Shown here in pieces: positions 39,701 to 49,499 of a stretch of 64,000 nucleotides of DNA (position 1 is the first letter of the stretch; each line of letters begins with the position of its first letter). The notes beneath the pieces were generated by a model. It was not told the DNA's origin. It made no database searches and saw only the letters and a list, made by a program, of their open reading frames with translations. The stretch is from the NCBI GenBank assembly GCA_035772405.1, contig JAYKKM010000439.1:10519501-10583500 (forward strand), given 5' to 3'. The position numbers and the translations under genes are program-made. Origin of the DNA: Chrysogorgia sp. JL179-B06 (Eukaryota; Cnidaria; Anthozoa; Scleralcyonacea; Chrysogorgiidae).

Positions 39701-42637
39701 CATGCATTGGCGCATAATTATCACAGATTTCAGTAAACATTGTTCTCCACAGACCCCAACAGGTGTCTGGGTCGTCACAGGATTTCGTAAAATTGGCGAA
39801 ATCGTACAGGTAATGAGGGCTATTAAAGTCTTCTCTCCGTCGGGTATAAGCCCTGGGTAAAAGGTTGGAGTTTGCGAATCGTTCGACTCGTACGGCCCGT
39901 ATCCGTTCGACAGTATTGGACATATGTGCCTAAATTTGAGATCGCGGACCAACCCGTTTCGAAATCGCTATTTATCTTTTATTATAGGTCTACCGCGATC
40001 GGCGTGTGTAATTGTAATCATTGTGAGTATATAAAATCACGATACTTGCCAGCGACATTACTGTCTGTAAATGTAGTATAACTTGTCCATGAAAGAACAT
40101 TTGACTTCGAACAGCTTGATCACATGATCAGGGAAACGAAGAAAGCACACGTGAAGATTAGCATATTTATAACGCCCAGTTTCGCAAAGCCTGATGGGAT
40201 GATGCAATAATTGCCATTTCGCTACGACGACAAAAAATAAACAGAGCCGAAATTTAGACTGGTGCTACTACAGGTAGCCCGAGTAAAAAAATTACCCATT
40301 GGATGATAACGCATAATGCTAACCATCATAGTTACTATATAGACAGACGATATATACTCCAAGCTCTCCCACATTCACTACAGCAGTGTATATATTAACA
40401 CATAGTTACTATATCTTATGCAATACTTCAGGTTGTGTAGATAACGTCCAAATTCTTCCTCGTTCTCCTTATCTTGATGGTCAACGATGTAAATCTTCGT
40501 TGCCAGTTCTTGGAACATTCAAGAGAAGTGTTCGTTCTGTTGACGAAACATCAGATTCTCATCACCAAGGAGCAGAATGTGTTCCCATTCGGATTTTTCA
40601 CGACAATTTAAACGTAAGTTACTTCACGAGTTTACTTCACGAGTGTTGTTATTACGAAGTACTGTACATTCATCTTATATATACAGAGGGAAAATTCAAT
40701 TGAATTATTATTATTATTATGATCATATTATTATTATATTGAGCTCCTCTGAAAAATACTCGTATGGAGTTGACGATGGTGCAAACCACTATGTGCAAAC
40801 CGAGTCATGCAGTCATGGAAATGCCCTATTTGACATACGGAAAAAGAAGCTTAAAGGGCAGTAAGACGCAAAAATCATTGATCCCAATTTGGGCTTTATC
40901 TAGAAGTGCATTCGAAATAAGTAAGAATACCGGTCTTACTTTGTCAATGTCTTATCTTATTCCAGAGATATTTACGTTTTTAAAAGCTGTAAATGAGGTA
41001 CCTGATGACGTCATCTACTCACTCAAATTCTAAAAATGAGGAATATTATTGGAGATAGCGGCTATATTGTGCTGAAACATTCCAGATGTATGCTACTAAT
41101 AATGGTACACTGCACTGTGTATGTTAATGCTTTATATATTTTTCATTTTAGGGATTTCCTTCAGTTTAAATTAAGGAGTAGATGACGTCATAAGTTCATT
41201 TGCATCTTTCAAAAACTTGAATATCTCTAGAACAACATAAGATATTGACTAAGTAAGAACGCTATTCTTCCTCATCCTACATCCAGTATACGTTAAACGA
41301 AAATAAACCCGCAATTTTGGAAATTATAAAAGTAAGTCTGGCAGACTCCTTCAGGGCTGTCGTCAAGATCTTGATGCAGGACTCGGTGTTCATTGCTTCT
41401 GGCAGTCAGATGGTGATCAACCTTGGAGCTCAACAATTGTTAAAAACAAGTCGAAATATAATAAACCTAGTGACCAATTTTCCGGCAAAGTTTCAACGAC
41501 TGGCCCTATTCCCCCCCCCCCCCCCCCCCCCAAACAAGTATTCAATTCTGAAAGATCAACATAATCAAACGATAAATGATGACGATCAATCCTCGGATCA
41601 AGGCATGTTGTAAAACATGGACTGATAAAACATGGACTGGACTGGACTGGACTGGACTGATAAAACATGGACTGATAAAACATGGACTGATAAAACATGG
41701 ACTGGCAAAACATGGACTGATAAAACATGGACTGATAAAACATGGAGGGTTAGGATCTTTGTTGTTTTGGGGTTAGCGATTATTTGTTAATGTAGACATC
41801 TCATATATGATGTTTATACATTAACAAATAATCGCTAACCCCAAAACAACAAAGATCCTAACCCTCCATGTTTTACCAGTTCATGTTTTATCAGTCCATG
41901 TTTTATCAGTCCATGTTTTATCAGTCCATGTTTTACCAGTCCATGTTTTATCAGTCCATGTTTTATCAGTCCATGTTTTATCAGTCCATGTTTTATCTGA
42001 GTCCAGTCCAGTCCAGGTTTTATCAGTCCATGTTTTACAACATGCCTCGGATCAACCTATTCATATTACAAAGAATTCAAATGGTAATACGGTAATGTAT
42101 GCCCACTCAAGCATCAAAAAATGGTAAACCTTATCCAAATAACAACGAAAAAAACAACCTTGCTCTTCCGCGTGGTCCCTATTGTATAGTGTTGTCCAGC
42201 CATGACTTGTAACAATGTTGTTCAGCCATGATAGCCCGCATTGTAACAGTGTGAATCAGTTTTGCATGAATCAGTTTTGCATGAAGTTATATAGTGGTGA
42301 TAAAAGTTTCTTTTTCTATTTTCCCAGAATTCATACGAAGAAACGAAGTTCAGGGAGAGTGAACTTTTGGAGGCCGTATTGCGAGAGGTTGGAAACAATT
42401 TCCTTGTTTGCATTAATTTCTAAGAATTTCGAAAAAGTTTTTACTTGTGTATTTGTGTTTAAACCTTTATAGAACTGTGAAGAAGAGCGCCATAGTGGGG
42501 GACAATTGAAGCTTACTAAAGCTTATCTGGAGGACCAACTTGAGAAATCGAAACAACTAAATCAAACTCTTTATCAGTTTGCGGTTGAGGAAATACTAAC
42601 TGAGGTTCATGGAGAATTACGTAATGAGAACACATGA
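18760..42637 (+). CDS. WDR18: WD repeat-containing protein 18, complete, ten exons
   Basis: WDR18/Ipi3 is a WD40 scaffold in the PELP1-TEX10-WDR18 (Rix1) complex for 60S rRNA processing and also acts in DNA replication and checkpoint signalling. Coding exons: 18760-18969, 19448-19558, 32602-32735, 34903-35053, 36888-37031, 37706-37764, 38610-38734, 40432-40613, 42328-42387, 42473-42637. All have GT/AG borders and consistent phases; the total is 446 residues (human ~432). Family blocks in order: [68 protein letters not shown]-terminal helical segment ([18 protein letters not shown]) matches the family coiled coil. Exon 9 is the least certain because its donor (GTTGGA) is weak. The ATG at 18,760 is preferred over an in-frame upstream one because the family begins near here. 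Confidence 0.95.
19970..20640. repeat. Probable terminal region of the DIRS-like element
   Basis: 20,485-20,640 resembles 26,070-26,222: both contain TTGGAGGGTGTA, a GTCxGAGAGGG block, TAGAGxAGCCC and GTTGCCGAGAATTACCC. The pair brackets the RT/RNase H remnant and is the best candidate for the element's terminal repeats. 20,035-20,110 also holds a direct duplication of CCCCAGGGCCTGGGCCAAA. Confidence 0.45.
21413..24088 (+). mobile_element. hAT-superfamily DNA transposon, 2.7 kb
   Basis: Terminal inverted repeats: 5' GGGGCTGAGACGAAG, 3' (complement) TAAGGGTGAGACGAAG. Both ends are followed by clustered subterminal TTCGAAGGTT/AACCTTCGAA motifs. The flanking 8-bp duplication is TGCTGCCA (21,405-21,412) versus GCCTGCCA (24,089-24,096), six of eight bases kept. 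Removing the element rejoins the DIRS reading frame at ...GTVWQ/QQW. Carries one plus-strand transposase gene. Confidence 0.85.
21743..23523 (+). pseudogene. hAT transposase, ZBED-like, with one frameshift
   Basis: Read from the ATG at 21,743 the N-terminal part contains a BED zinc finger: C-x2-C (CKLCSKEL) followed by H-x4-H (LREHLIAKH), with the expected aromatic start (VWDSFVKLP). The frame is lost near 22,180-22,190, where the open frame runs into a stop at 22,231. The family sequence (TDIWTS...AYMTVTVHY) continues in another frame to 23,523. The second part has the RNase H-like DDE core ([20 protein letters not shown]) and the C-terminal hATC dimerisation domain ([29 protein letters not shown]). 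About 594 codons in all, the normal size for ZBED1-like transposases. One indel is the only obvious lesion, so the insertion is recent relative to its DIRS host. Confidence 0.88.
26070..26670 (+). mobile_element. Second DIRS fragment with tyrosine-recombinase remnant
   Basis: The plus strand at 26,549-26,640 reads [20 protein letters not shown] followed by LRY, closely resembling the C-terminal catalytic end of DIRS/Ngaro tyrosine recombinases ([18 protein letters not shown]). Upstream sequence (26,280-26,548) is too frameshifted to follow. This is opposite in strand to the RT fragments on both sides, so it is either an inverted piece or a different insertion. Confidence 0.45.
26780..27109 (-). 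mobile_element. RNase H-domain remnant of another DIRS-like copy
   Basis: The minus-strand frame contains [19 protein letters not shown], then [20 protein letters not shown], a decayed form of the DIRS RNase H C-terminus (PGRDNxAADALSRFxxxE). It suggests two DIRS-like copies or a tandem/rearranged element in this intron. Confidence 0.5.
27115..27900. repeat. Degenerate tandem repeat around GAGACACATCAGGTGTGG
   Basis: At least ten diverged units of 30-70 bp built from GAGACACATCAGG, TGTGGCATGGCAATTG and GCAGCAGCAATT. 27,664-27,747 holds four near-identical 21-bp units (GACCCTGGGCAGCGGAGGTAA). The Cys- and Leu-rich open frames on the minus strand are repeat artefacts. Confidence 0.7.
28495..29565. 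repeat. Five-copy ~190-240 bp satellite-like tandem repeat
   Basis: Units begin near 28,498, 28,688, 28,926, 29,133 and 29,352 with GATAAGCGGTAAAxTG. Each shares GCGAGCACCAAGCAAT, TACGAACAAACCAA, CTATCCTGCAGAGAGCAACG, AATTTAACCAGATATA and GACGGCAATAAAGCAGCGTA, with variable spacers. Minus-strand open frames repeat with the same period and are not genes. Confidence 0.85.
29570..30855. other. Unassigned part of WDR18 intron 2
   Basis: Several frames of 78-121 codons (29,632-29,973 and 29,855-30,091 minus; 30,260-30,625 plus) have no recognisable domain. Probably transposon-derived but not classifiable by eye. Confidence 0.4.
30860..31940 (+). mobile_element. 5'-truncated LINE (non-LTR) reverse transcriptase remnant
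   Basis: Plus-strand sequence, with many frameshifts, follows the C-terminal half of a LINE polymerase. It has the HQGSVL motif (~30,880), a YADD-like stretch read as LLYADHL (~30,970), [20 protein letters not shown] (31,007-31,068) and [10 protein letters not shown] (~31,330). Then come [11 protein letters not shown] (~31,550), a [21 protein letters not shown] run (31,605-31,655) and a terminal [14 protein letters not shown] (31,781-31,830). These phrases are characteristic of non-LTR elements common in marine invertebrates. Upstream RT motifs are absent. Confidence 0.7.
32196..32300. repeat. Near-perfect palindrome
   Basis: AACAATTATTCACCGAAGTG and its complement bound a ~100-bp inverted repeat centred on TATTTATATAATATCC. 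Confidence 0.7.
32298..32445. mobile_element. Small MITE with TAGTATAAATACACAGGTGATC ends
   Basis: The terminal inverted repeats TATAAATACACAGGTGATC (32,302-32,320) and the complement (32,418-32,440) enclose ~100 bp without coding sequence, directly adjacent to the preceding palindrome. Confidence 0.65.
32865..33556. mobile_element. Foldback element with 20-bp tandem repeats in both arms
   Basis: The left arm begins with about six copies of GGCACGAACAAAAAGTTCAC-like units (32,871-32,975), then CGATCGCTGCAGAGGACTGG and further unique sequence to ~33,140. The right arm (33,310-33,556) is the inverted equivalent, ending in six units of TTCGTGCCGTGAACTTTTTG. The ~170-bp centre is GC-richer. Lies in WDR18 intron 3. 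Confidence 0.8.
33556..33775. mobile_element. Foldback MITE with ACTGGATATAATATGAAAAG ends
   Basis: Arms GGATATAATATGAAAAGGAG (33,586-33,605, preceded by a duplicated copy at 33,565) and the complement at 33,738-33,765. An inner pair, GGACGACGTTT and AAACGTCGTCC, continues the palindrome. Confidence 0.75.
33945..34170. repeat. Perfect 98-bp inverted repeat (hairpin)
   Basis: 33,945-34,042 and 34,073-34,170 are exact reverse complements. The 30-bp spacer is a tandem of GGTCTAAT/GGTCTAAAT. The flanks are TATA-rich. No ORF. Confidence 0.95.
34199..34500 (+). mobile_element. TATA-flanked nonautonomous element, longer copy
   Basis: Begins CCTCAACTATAAATTGTCC, ends CAAGATTGTTTCGG, flanked by TATA on both sides (34,195-34,198; 34,501-34,504). 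Contains two tandem hairpin-forming GCTGATGACGTATTCAGCGG blocks and repeated AGACGTTTC words. Same family as 12,398-12,586. Confidence 0.75.
34512..34700. repeat. TTTATAGACC palindrome (copy 2) followed by repeat family 'A' (copy 3)
   Basis: 34,531-34,602 is a 72-bp palindrome with two central mismatches (arms GGGGAATTCGACGAAATATT). From 34,625 an inverted copy of the repeat at 1-250 follows. Confidence 0.7.
35165..35238 (-). pseudogene. tRNA-Ala(AGC)-like SINE head, left arm
   Basis: A box TGGCTCAATGG, B box GGTTCGAGTCC and anticodon loop CTAGCAT (AGC, Ala) with a 5-bp stem carrying one mismatch. The acceptor has two mismatches. Followed on the minus strand by the same tail as the right-arm copy, so it is a SINE head rather than a tRNA gene. 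Confidence 0.7.
35515..35588 (+). pseudogene. tRNA-Ala(AGC)-like SINE head, right arm
   Basis: The 74-nt cloverleaf has a full 7-bp acceptor with G-U pairs (AGTTCTA/TGGAGCT), the same CTAGCAT anticodon loop and a pairing T arm. Better preserved than its inverted partner. Whether it is still transcribed is unknown. Confidence 0.7.
35871..36283 (-). other. Unclassified open frame in WDR18 intron 4
   Basis: An open minus-strand frame of ~137 codons without an ATG start (an internal TTG is at 36,170). Contains a duplicated NKDG motif and [15 protein letters not shown]; no family recognised. It could be a transposon-derived exon or chance. Confidence 0.25.
36643..36796. repeat. (GAAC)n microsatellite
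   Basis: About 38 tetramers of GAAC with two GCAC variants. The Arg/Thr/Asn/Glu and Ser/Phe/Val/Arg open frames on the two strands are artefacts. Confidence 0.97.
37295..37436 (+). ncRNA. U4: U4 spliceosomal snRNA gene
   Basis: U4 snRNA pairs with U6 and is carried into the spliceosome in the U4/U6.U5 tri-snRNP. The sequence follows metazoan U4 closely: 5' GCGCAGTGGCATTATCGTAG (stem II), the k-turn 5' stem-loop (TATGAGGTTCAACCGAGACG), GATTATTGCTGATTGAAAAC (stem I; one A-to-G change keeps a G-U pair with U6) and CAATACCCCGCC. A central stem CGAC/GTCG, the Sm site AATTTTTGA (37,410-37,418) and a 3' hairpin GGTCC/GGACC complete it. Length ~142 nt against ~145 in human. Sense orientation in WDR18 intron 5. 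The preserved pairings argue for a functional copy, but a recent pseudogene cannot be excluded without a promoter comparison. Confidence 0.88.
38880..39960 (-). mobile_element. LINE fragment: endonuclease-RT linker and RT N-terminus
   Basis: Minus-strand sequence (38,880-39,960) reads, through several frameshifts, [12 protein letters not shown], then [16 protein letters not shown], then an RT start: [45 protein letters not shown]. This is the order of a CR1/L2/jockey-type non-LTR element. It ends after RT motif 2 (around HSMVFD). Lies in WDR18 intron 7, antisense, and differs from the LINE at 30,860. Confidence 0.75.
40856..41330. mobile_element. Foldback MITE with TGACGTCATCTACT arms
   Basis: The left arm (about 40,921-41,021) and right arm (41,177-41,272) are inverted diverged copies sharing AGTAAGAA, GTCTTATxTTATTC, GATATT, TTTGCAT/AAATGA and GATGACGTCATCTACTC. 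No coding evidence. Confidence 0.55.
41600..42056. mobile_element. Foldback element with (ATGGACTGATAAAAC)n arms
   Basis: Left arm: GGCATGTTGTAAAACATGG, about eight 15-bp ATGGACTGATAAAAC units with a GGACT cluster, then GGAGGGTTAGGATCTTTG and TTGGGGTTAGCGATTATTTG. The right arm (41,815-42,056) repeats all of this inverted with about ten units. The central 20 bp is CATCTCATATATGATGTTTA. Lies in WDR18 intron 8. A 17-18 nt poly(C) run precedes it at 41,513-41,530. Confidence 0.85.
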
Positions 42638-44230
42638 CTTTGCCACACTGTCTGTAACAACTTTATGTTGAGGGATGATCGTCCCCTGGAATGTTAGCTG
42701 TCTTCTCTTAGGCCTCGCTGACACGGGTACACAATCGTACAGTTCCGCATCAAGATGTGGCCACGAAGAGGGAGGGTTTTGCGTTTACTAGGGAATACTT
42801 CGTAACGTTATCGTTCCAAATATAGCGAAGTGATCCGGAAATAATAGTGCGGCGGTTAAGCCCGAAATTTTGCCTCAATTGTGCCTTTTGTGATACAAGC
42901 ATGAAATTTGGCAAGTAGATAGTTATACTAGTGCTGATGATTTTCTGATATAGAGGCAACGCAGATTTCTTCCTGGTTCCACAAAAATCGAGTTTTTCTT
43001 CCAATTTACCTAAAGTACTATATTATAAAAAAGTGAAAATTCAAAGTTCACTTTTAGCGAATATCGCCTATATGATTAGAAAGTTCGCAAAAAACTATGT
43101 TCAAACGGGTGGGACGATTTTCTAAGCCTATTTTGAGTTATTGACGCTCAAAAATGTGGAAAATGCCGCAAAATGCTACAAAATAGTTTAGCCTTCTGCA
43201 ACTCAAAACGAGCTTGGAAAATCGTACAGTTCTTGGTTTAGTTGTGGACAGCGTAGAAATAATGACGGGATTGGATCGGTTGCCGGTTGTCATGGCAAAT
43301 GTTGTAATGTTTGTGTAAAAATTTATAATAAACGAGATCAGAGATTGCTCTAACTATTATTAATGGGGGATATCTTAGAGCCCAGTAAAGAGAATAAGAT
43401 AGACCGCAGTAGAGTGAGGGGAAAAACAGACGGTATTAGCATATGCAAAATCCGGGTGCTGTTGCCAAAAGTTGAAGTGATCACATCTGGTCGCTGAAAG
43501 CCTGAATCTGTTGAGGTAATGCATAAACAACCATCGTAGAATGGGTCCATGGTAATAACCAAGTTGTTGATGGTTTAACATAATTGAATTAATAATATAT
43601 GAAGAATATTGATATACGTAGAAATTAACACCAAAATCTTTGAAGCCTTAAAATGTCCACTAGACAATGGAACGCGGTCTATTGTTGTGGTATATAATGT
43701 TGATTACTTTGATGGTTAAACATCATTAATTGAGTGAAGAATTCTGGAATATTGATAGAAATGTTCACTTTGAACTTGAAATTAATGTTCCGCTTGGACT
43801 TGGAAACAATTGTATATCTTTAAATCAATATCAAAATCTCTGAAACTACTACAAACTTCATTTTCAGATTCGTCAACGTGTGACGTCATAGGTCATATTA
43901 CACAAGAACGAGATAAGATATGAAAGAACTACAAATGCAATTCTTTTTCATTTTAGGAGTTATTTCAAATAAATCTCAATTTTGGTTTCATAGGCACTTT
44001 AAAATAAATGATAATGAAACTAAGTACAAATGTATAAAGCACAAAAGTAAAAGAGATTTTGTTTTGAATATACAGAACAGAAAACAGCTTGTTTCACTTT
44101 CACTTTAGTCACATGATTACTAGGAAATGTTTGTTCGTTTTGCTACATTTTCAATGTCTAGGAAATATAATATAAGTTGTTCTCTGAATCAATTAAGAAG
44201 AGCAGAGGTTAAATGCGAATAGACATGAAA
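42638..44230. other. Intergenic spacer downstream of WDR18
   Basis: No gene seen. AATAAA at 43,327-43,332 is a possible WDR18 poly(A) signal, though distant. 43,565-43,620 and 43,700-43,760 share a diverged GATGGTTTAACAT...TTAATT...GAATATTGATA motif, suggesting an old duplication. Confidence 0.4.
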
Positions 44231-44234
44231 TGGA

Positions 44235-46240
44235 ATGAACATTATTATGGACATGGAGGAGGATAGACAACAATTTAGAGTGTTTATCCATGAAACTGGT
44301 GGAAGTCTTTTTGGTCTGTGGATTGATGAACACACAGCTGTGGTACAGTTTGTTCTTGGACCTGACAAAGGTTGCAGAAGAACAGTTGTTTCATTTATTT
44401 ATATTTCATTTCCGTTATTTTACCTCGGACACGGAAAGGTGCCAGAAACGAGCACACGAAAGTGAAAGTAGAAATGGAAGTACATGGAGCAAGGCAGGTA
44501 CCCCAAAATAAAATGGTGACTAAATCGTGCAAGGAAACACCAACGATAAAAGAAAGCTGACAAGAGAGAAAGTTTCAAGTGTTTTCCATGAAGGTGAAAT
44601 GGACCAGATTCTGAAACTGGTGTAAACACACAGTTGTGGAGTTTGTTCATGGACCTGGTGAGAGTTGCAGAGAATAGGAGCTTCGTCTTATCAAGACGCG
44701 AACTATCTTGAAAAAGCCGGCAAGTACATCACTAAACATCACGGAATGCATGTAACCAAGTGCTCGAGATGAAAATACTGTATGGCGAAATATGTCAGAC
44801 GTACGGGAAAAAATTTGTAAGGGGGACTGAGCGTAACTTGCCCAAATAAATGATGACGTTATCTTGCAATATCAATCCATTTAATGTATAACCCCTGAAG
44901 AACACGAATCGCCATTGTTATGCCTAAGCGATATTATATATCTGTTAAATACATGCACATTTTTCGTTAAAATATTAGTATAATTTAAGACAGGACCATT
45001 TTTTCCGAAGAGATATTTTTTCGGACAACTGGGGGGCTGCAGCCCCCTCCCTGCACGTACGCCTTGTTTGCCAAATTTTGGTTTCAATCGATACATCGTC
45101 TTCATCGTGACAATTCAGGGGAAAGGCAAGATCCAAAAGCGCAAGTCAACTTCTCTCTGTTTGAGATCAACAATAGCAGACTACTTGCAGTCTTACATGT
45201 TAATAATTACAGTCTTCTTCCTGGGAAATCTCCGTTTCGATTGGATATATCAATTGGAAGGAAAAGGTATTGAAACACCAATAATGGAGAAAGCATCGGT
45301 GAACTGAAGAGCCAAATACCACTCGTGGAACAACTCTCAAGAGAACGAGCATGGATATCACTCTGAAAGAGAAACCGAAAGCAGATGTCCAAATGAAAGT
45401 GCACTTTTACAGAAAACGGGATCTTTTTGTATGCCTGAAGAAATACAGTCAAGGACTGAAGAAATACAGTCAGGGAAAACGCTGGAAGAAAGGATCAGTT
45501 GGTTCTTTATGTTCATGCTGATCTTCATCTTTCGAAGCATTTGATTCCTATTCCTTCGATTCTTCCTCCTCTTTCTGCTCTCTCTCAGCTACTTCCTCTT
45601 GTTCATTTGGTATGTCTACACTCGTGGCGTCTGCACAGTTTCCTGTCCGATGAAAAGCATTACAGTCCACAGCTCTTGATCTTGTCAGTATTTGTTGGAA
45701 AACACTGATTAACTGATTCAGAGAGAATCGGGAAACACATGTGTTGGGCAAGTGGAAGGGCAAGCGGAACAAAAAATTGCGAAGTGAAACAAGTGGTAAT
45801 TAATGAAGGAGACCTGAAGGAAAAAGAACACAAATCCATGGAATGCTCAGATAAACAAGAGAAAAGTGAGAGTGGAGAGATGATTAATGAAGGATAGGCA
45901 AATTCTGTTGACAAGCTTGTCTTCCACTAAGAGAAATCAAGATGGAGACGCACAAAAACAGCGAAGGGGAGGAACGGCAATGAAGGGAACAGCAATAGCG
46001 ATATATTACAAAAGGAGCCTACAGGTATTTCAGAAGACAATCATCTGAATCACAACACAGATGATGACAACAATAAAATATCAAGGGAAGATCTACAGAG
46101 AATTTCTGACCATGGAAACTATGAACATGTATTTGTCCAGGCCCCAGAAAACTCGGCCAGCGTGATTACGAGGGCAGATCACAACCAATCCCGGCAACAG
46201 TCGAAACAGGTATAGCAGACGAAGCACCGTTAAAGATGTA
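44235..46240 (+). other. Unclassified region with duplicated coding-like motif
   Basis: 44,275-44,380 and 44,565-44,675 are diverged copies of one ~110-bp sequence (GTTTATCCATGAAACTGG; ACACAGCTGTGG; TTTGTTCTTGGACCTG). The first translates as FRVFIHETGGSLFGLWIDEH. Further right, an open frame at ~45,932-46,215 (Asn/Asp-rich, ending SRQQSKQ before GTATAG, a possible donor) looks exon-like but has no recognised family. It may be a decayed gene or transposon. Confidence 0.25.
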
Positions 46241-46450
46241 TTAGTTTGACGATAGACTATTGGGATTAAAGTTAGTATTGTGGTTGTTTTCGAGATTTCC
46301 TGTACTTAGCTAATACTAACGCTAACATTAACCCCCAACATCAAGGGCGCAACGAGGGGGGGTGTCGGTCGCCCCCCCTTTTGGAGGCACAAGGGAAAAT
46401 TTTGGAGGTCAAAAGTTACTTTTACAGCATTATTTTGATTTTTTTCTAAC

Positions 46451-46876
46451 TTGAATTATATGAAGCTCCAAATTTATAAAATTTGCAATAGGGTTTGTCA
46501 CGATCTTGTTTCAATTTCATGCAAATGTTCCTCGATGTGGCCGACGGCTCGGGTCTGGGAACGAGATTGGTGCACGGCCATCTTGTTTTATACGAATTTT
46601 TTCAAAGTTTGTGACCACGAGAACTTCCCGAACCTCTTTGTGCTGCTGAAATTAGTCGCCACCTTCCCGGTTACCTCGTGTGAGTGCGAACGGAGCTTTT
46701 CAACGCTCCGCAGGCTGCGCAACTACCGGCGAGCAAGCATGAGCACTACAAGGCTCACCCCTCTTGCCCTGATGAACGTCAACTATGGATTCAAGATTGA
46801 CTACAAGAAGGTTGTGCATCTATTCATGACACTCTATCCAAGGAGGATTAATGTGCCTAATTTAATATATGAATAA
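46451..46876 (+). pseudogene. hAT transposase C-terminal (dimerisation) fragment
   Basis: A 141-codon frame. From ~46,610 it matches the hATC domain of ZMYM/P-element-inhibitor-like hAT transposases: ENFPNLFVLLKLVATFPVTS, CECERSFSTLRRLRNYRRAS, then TTRLTPLALMNVNY. The catalytic core and zinc finger are missing. Distinct in sequence from the hAT at 21,743. Confidence 0.8.
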
Positions 46877-47189
46877 GTGGAATTTAACTTTAAAGTTATA
46901 GTTCATATTTCCATTAAACATAGTTGTGTCGTGCCCAGTCCTTTTACCGAACTATGTATAGCTGACCAGATCTCGATTTGTTAAATTTTGCGTTTGTTTG
47001 TTTGTTTATTTGTCGCATGTTCCGCCACCACGCTGCCTGTTTGTTTATAGCTTCTCGAAGTTCTCGACAATTCCTTCACAGGAAATTCACGTTGTTTATG
47101 TCTTTATTTTGTCTTTACTTTTTCGTGGAAGTATTCATCAAGGCCATGAAGGTTTCAGTGGCCAGTCTTGAGAAAAGCAGTGCTCTTTC

Positions 47190-47750
47190 ATGAGTTTATC
47201 AGCGCTGTTAACAGCACAAGCTATTGCGCTTCCAGTTACGAAGTGGAACTCGACAACCATCGACAATATCTTTATAGTACAAGGAGACAACATGTACTTG
47301 AATGCTTTTAACCATGATCTCATTCCTCGTCAGGGATTTCTGTCGTTGAACAACTTACCAACCGTTGTTTGTTGCTGTTGGTTAGAAGACAACTTGTCCT
47401 GTCGATCAGTGATCGACACAAATATATCGCCCGTTGAGGCACAAAAATATATTGATCATCTACCCTTGTGGTGGAGCCCGTTGAGGAACAAAACAATATT
47501 GATCTGCCCAACTGTATATGTAATAAACTGTACATGGAACTGTCTTCAAGAAATTATTTACCTCGACTTTGTGAAAATTCAGTGGATTTGTCCATTTTGT
47601 GAAAATTCAGTGCACAATGGAAATTATTTGTGTGCCATGGATAACCATATTTGGTATGCAGTAAATACAATATTACAAGTTCTTTGGGAAAATAAAATAC
47701 AGTGGTTGCAGTTGACTGTGGTGTATTCCCAAACGACAATTACAGTATAA
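47190..47750 (+). CDS. Hypothetical protein ORF, 186 codons
   Basis: The longest plausible frame between WDR18 and AP1M. The N-terminal half (WNSTTIDNIFIVQGDNMYLN, LSLNNLPTVV) vaguely recalls a domain seen in large transposon-associated invertebrate proteins, but I cannot name it. Two CxxC-like pairs follow (CPFCENS). No introns or promoter are evident; it may be a fragment of a mobile element. Confidence 0.35.
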   Translation: MSLSALLTAQAIALPVTKWNSTTIDNIFIVQGDNMYLNAFNHDLIPRQGFLSLNNLPTVVCCCWLEDNLSCRSVIDTNISPVEAQKYIDHLPLWWSPLRNKTILICPTVYVINCTWNCLQEIIYLDFVKIQWICPFCENSVHNGNYLCAMDNHIWYAVNTILQVLWENKIQWLQLTVVYSQTTITV

Positions 47751-47754
47751 TATG

Positions 47755-48555
47755 TGGAGTCGTGGACATGTGCAATGAACTAATACATCAAAGATCTTGA
47801 AAGTATCGCATTCTCAACAATAAAATTTAGACGATATAAATAATGCTGCAACATTATTGTAAACATCTGTTACATACCATTTCTGGTATTTATTTAGTCA
47901 GCGCCTATTTGTTTAGCGCTTGCTTTGTCATAACATACATGTATCAGACACTTGCGATTCCGCTGACAGATTTGCCACAGTAAGAAGCATGATTTATAGT
48001 GGCAGTGATTTATCAGAAATTTGTTTGCCAATCACCAACTACATACTGTAGTCATAATGTATACTGTGTATCTAGTCAAAAGCCTTGCCAATTATATTCA
48101 GATAAGTGATAGTCATTTGTAATTTAAGTCTGCTGTACGGTATTTAAAATAATTGATAGAAATGTGTATATACTACAGTGGGTTCATGTTTGAAATTTTA
48201 TCAAATTAGGCTTCCCATGACTTTTGAGGCAGCACTTCCCCTTGCGATAGTAACTTCTAGTTTACTACATATATGAGTGATGTGTATTACTGTATTGTTA
48301 CTGTTAATTGTTGGGAGGGTTTGGACCACAACTCCACTTGCCAGTGGGGTTTGGGAACCAGTTCGAACCAAGACAACACCAAGTCAACACTCCAACACGA
48401 GCACAATTAAACGTTTAAAACCTGAAAGAAAACTGTGCCCACCTAATTTACACTTCCAAATTACCAAACGTTTTCTCAAACAATATTAAAATGCAAGTCT
48501 AATCTCATTTGGACCAAATGTTTCTTAAAAATAAGACTTTCGTTTTTGCTCAAAA
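47755..48555. other. Unassigned intergenic DNA
   Basis: No gene or clear repeat. A 70-codon frame at 48,277-48,489 starts with a hydrophobic stretch but has no further support. Confidence 0.35.
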
Positions 48556-48650
48556 GTGTCCTCAAAATGCAGGAAATGCCGTTTTAGAGACCCAAATTTC
48601 AAAAAATTTCCAGGGGTGCATCTTCCCGTACCCCCCTAGAGCATCGTCGT
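48555..48650 (+). repeat. Dispersed C-rich-ended repeat, copy 2
   Basis: Counterpart of 7,695-7,795 (AAAATGCAGGAAATGCC, CCGTACCCCCCTAGAGCATCG). Confidence 0.5.
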
Positions 48651-49499
48651 TACTGTGGTTGCCCAACATTAATCTTAATATTGGCCTCTCGCGGATACTA
48701 AAAAAGATAGTCCAGAAGACGACTCGGACATAGTACTTCACGGTCGCCTCAGTAGCCACACGGGTTTGCCAAACCCAAAGCTATTTGAAAGCTGCTTCCA
48801 CGGGCGGCATAGTGTCCAGTGGGCCAAAGTATCGCATGGGGGGGCACTCACAGTGTGTCCTGGTTGCTGCCGCTCGCTGGCACTAATCCCACCGCTGCTT
48901 CGCGGCTTTTCTACGAACCACTGCTGCTCTTCGCGGGCTTCCACTGCCAGTCACGGACGATTAATCGCTCACTCACGATTTTTTATTTTGGTAATTCACA
49001 AGAAACAAAATGTATCCAAAGTAAAAGTTAGTAACAAAAAATACTGTTAACATTAACATTCCTGCCAATGGTCATGCGCATAATACTATGAATAGAGATT
49101 GTGTAAATGAATTAGATTATCTTATTCCTCAAACGGATCAGGTAAATTAATTATTCACGCGAATCCAGGGCTGTGCACAGGCTAGAATCCAGGGTATCTG
49201 AAGCAATTTTATGTCAAGAATCGAAAATAAAAACATTCATTTTCACCGCCTTTTTTCGAGGGGTGGTTGTCGCGACAGGAAATATTTGTTTGGACATGTG
49301 AAATGCATTTCTAGCGAATCTTATTCAATCAATTTACATGCATTATGTGCTAGTAGTTTTGGTATTTATTATTTGTATTTTTAATTTCAATGTAAGGAAT
49401 GAAAATTGTATTTAAATCAGAAATCCCAACGAGGTGATTTTGGGCAACATTTGATACAACTGAATGACAAGGCCGCAGCCTTGTAAACGCAATGAGCTT
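48651..49499. other. Unassigned intergenic DNA
   Basis: GC-richer at 48,740-48,960, with overlapping 68-94-codon frames on both strands but no recognisable domain. AT-rich afterwards. Confidence 0.35.
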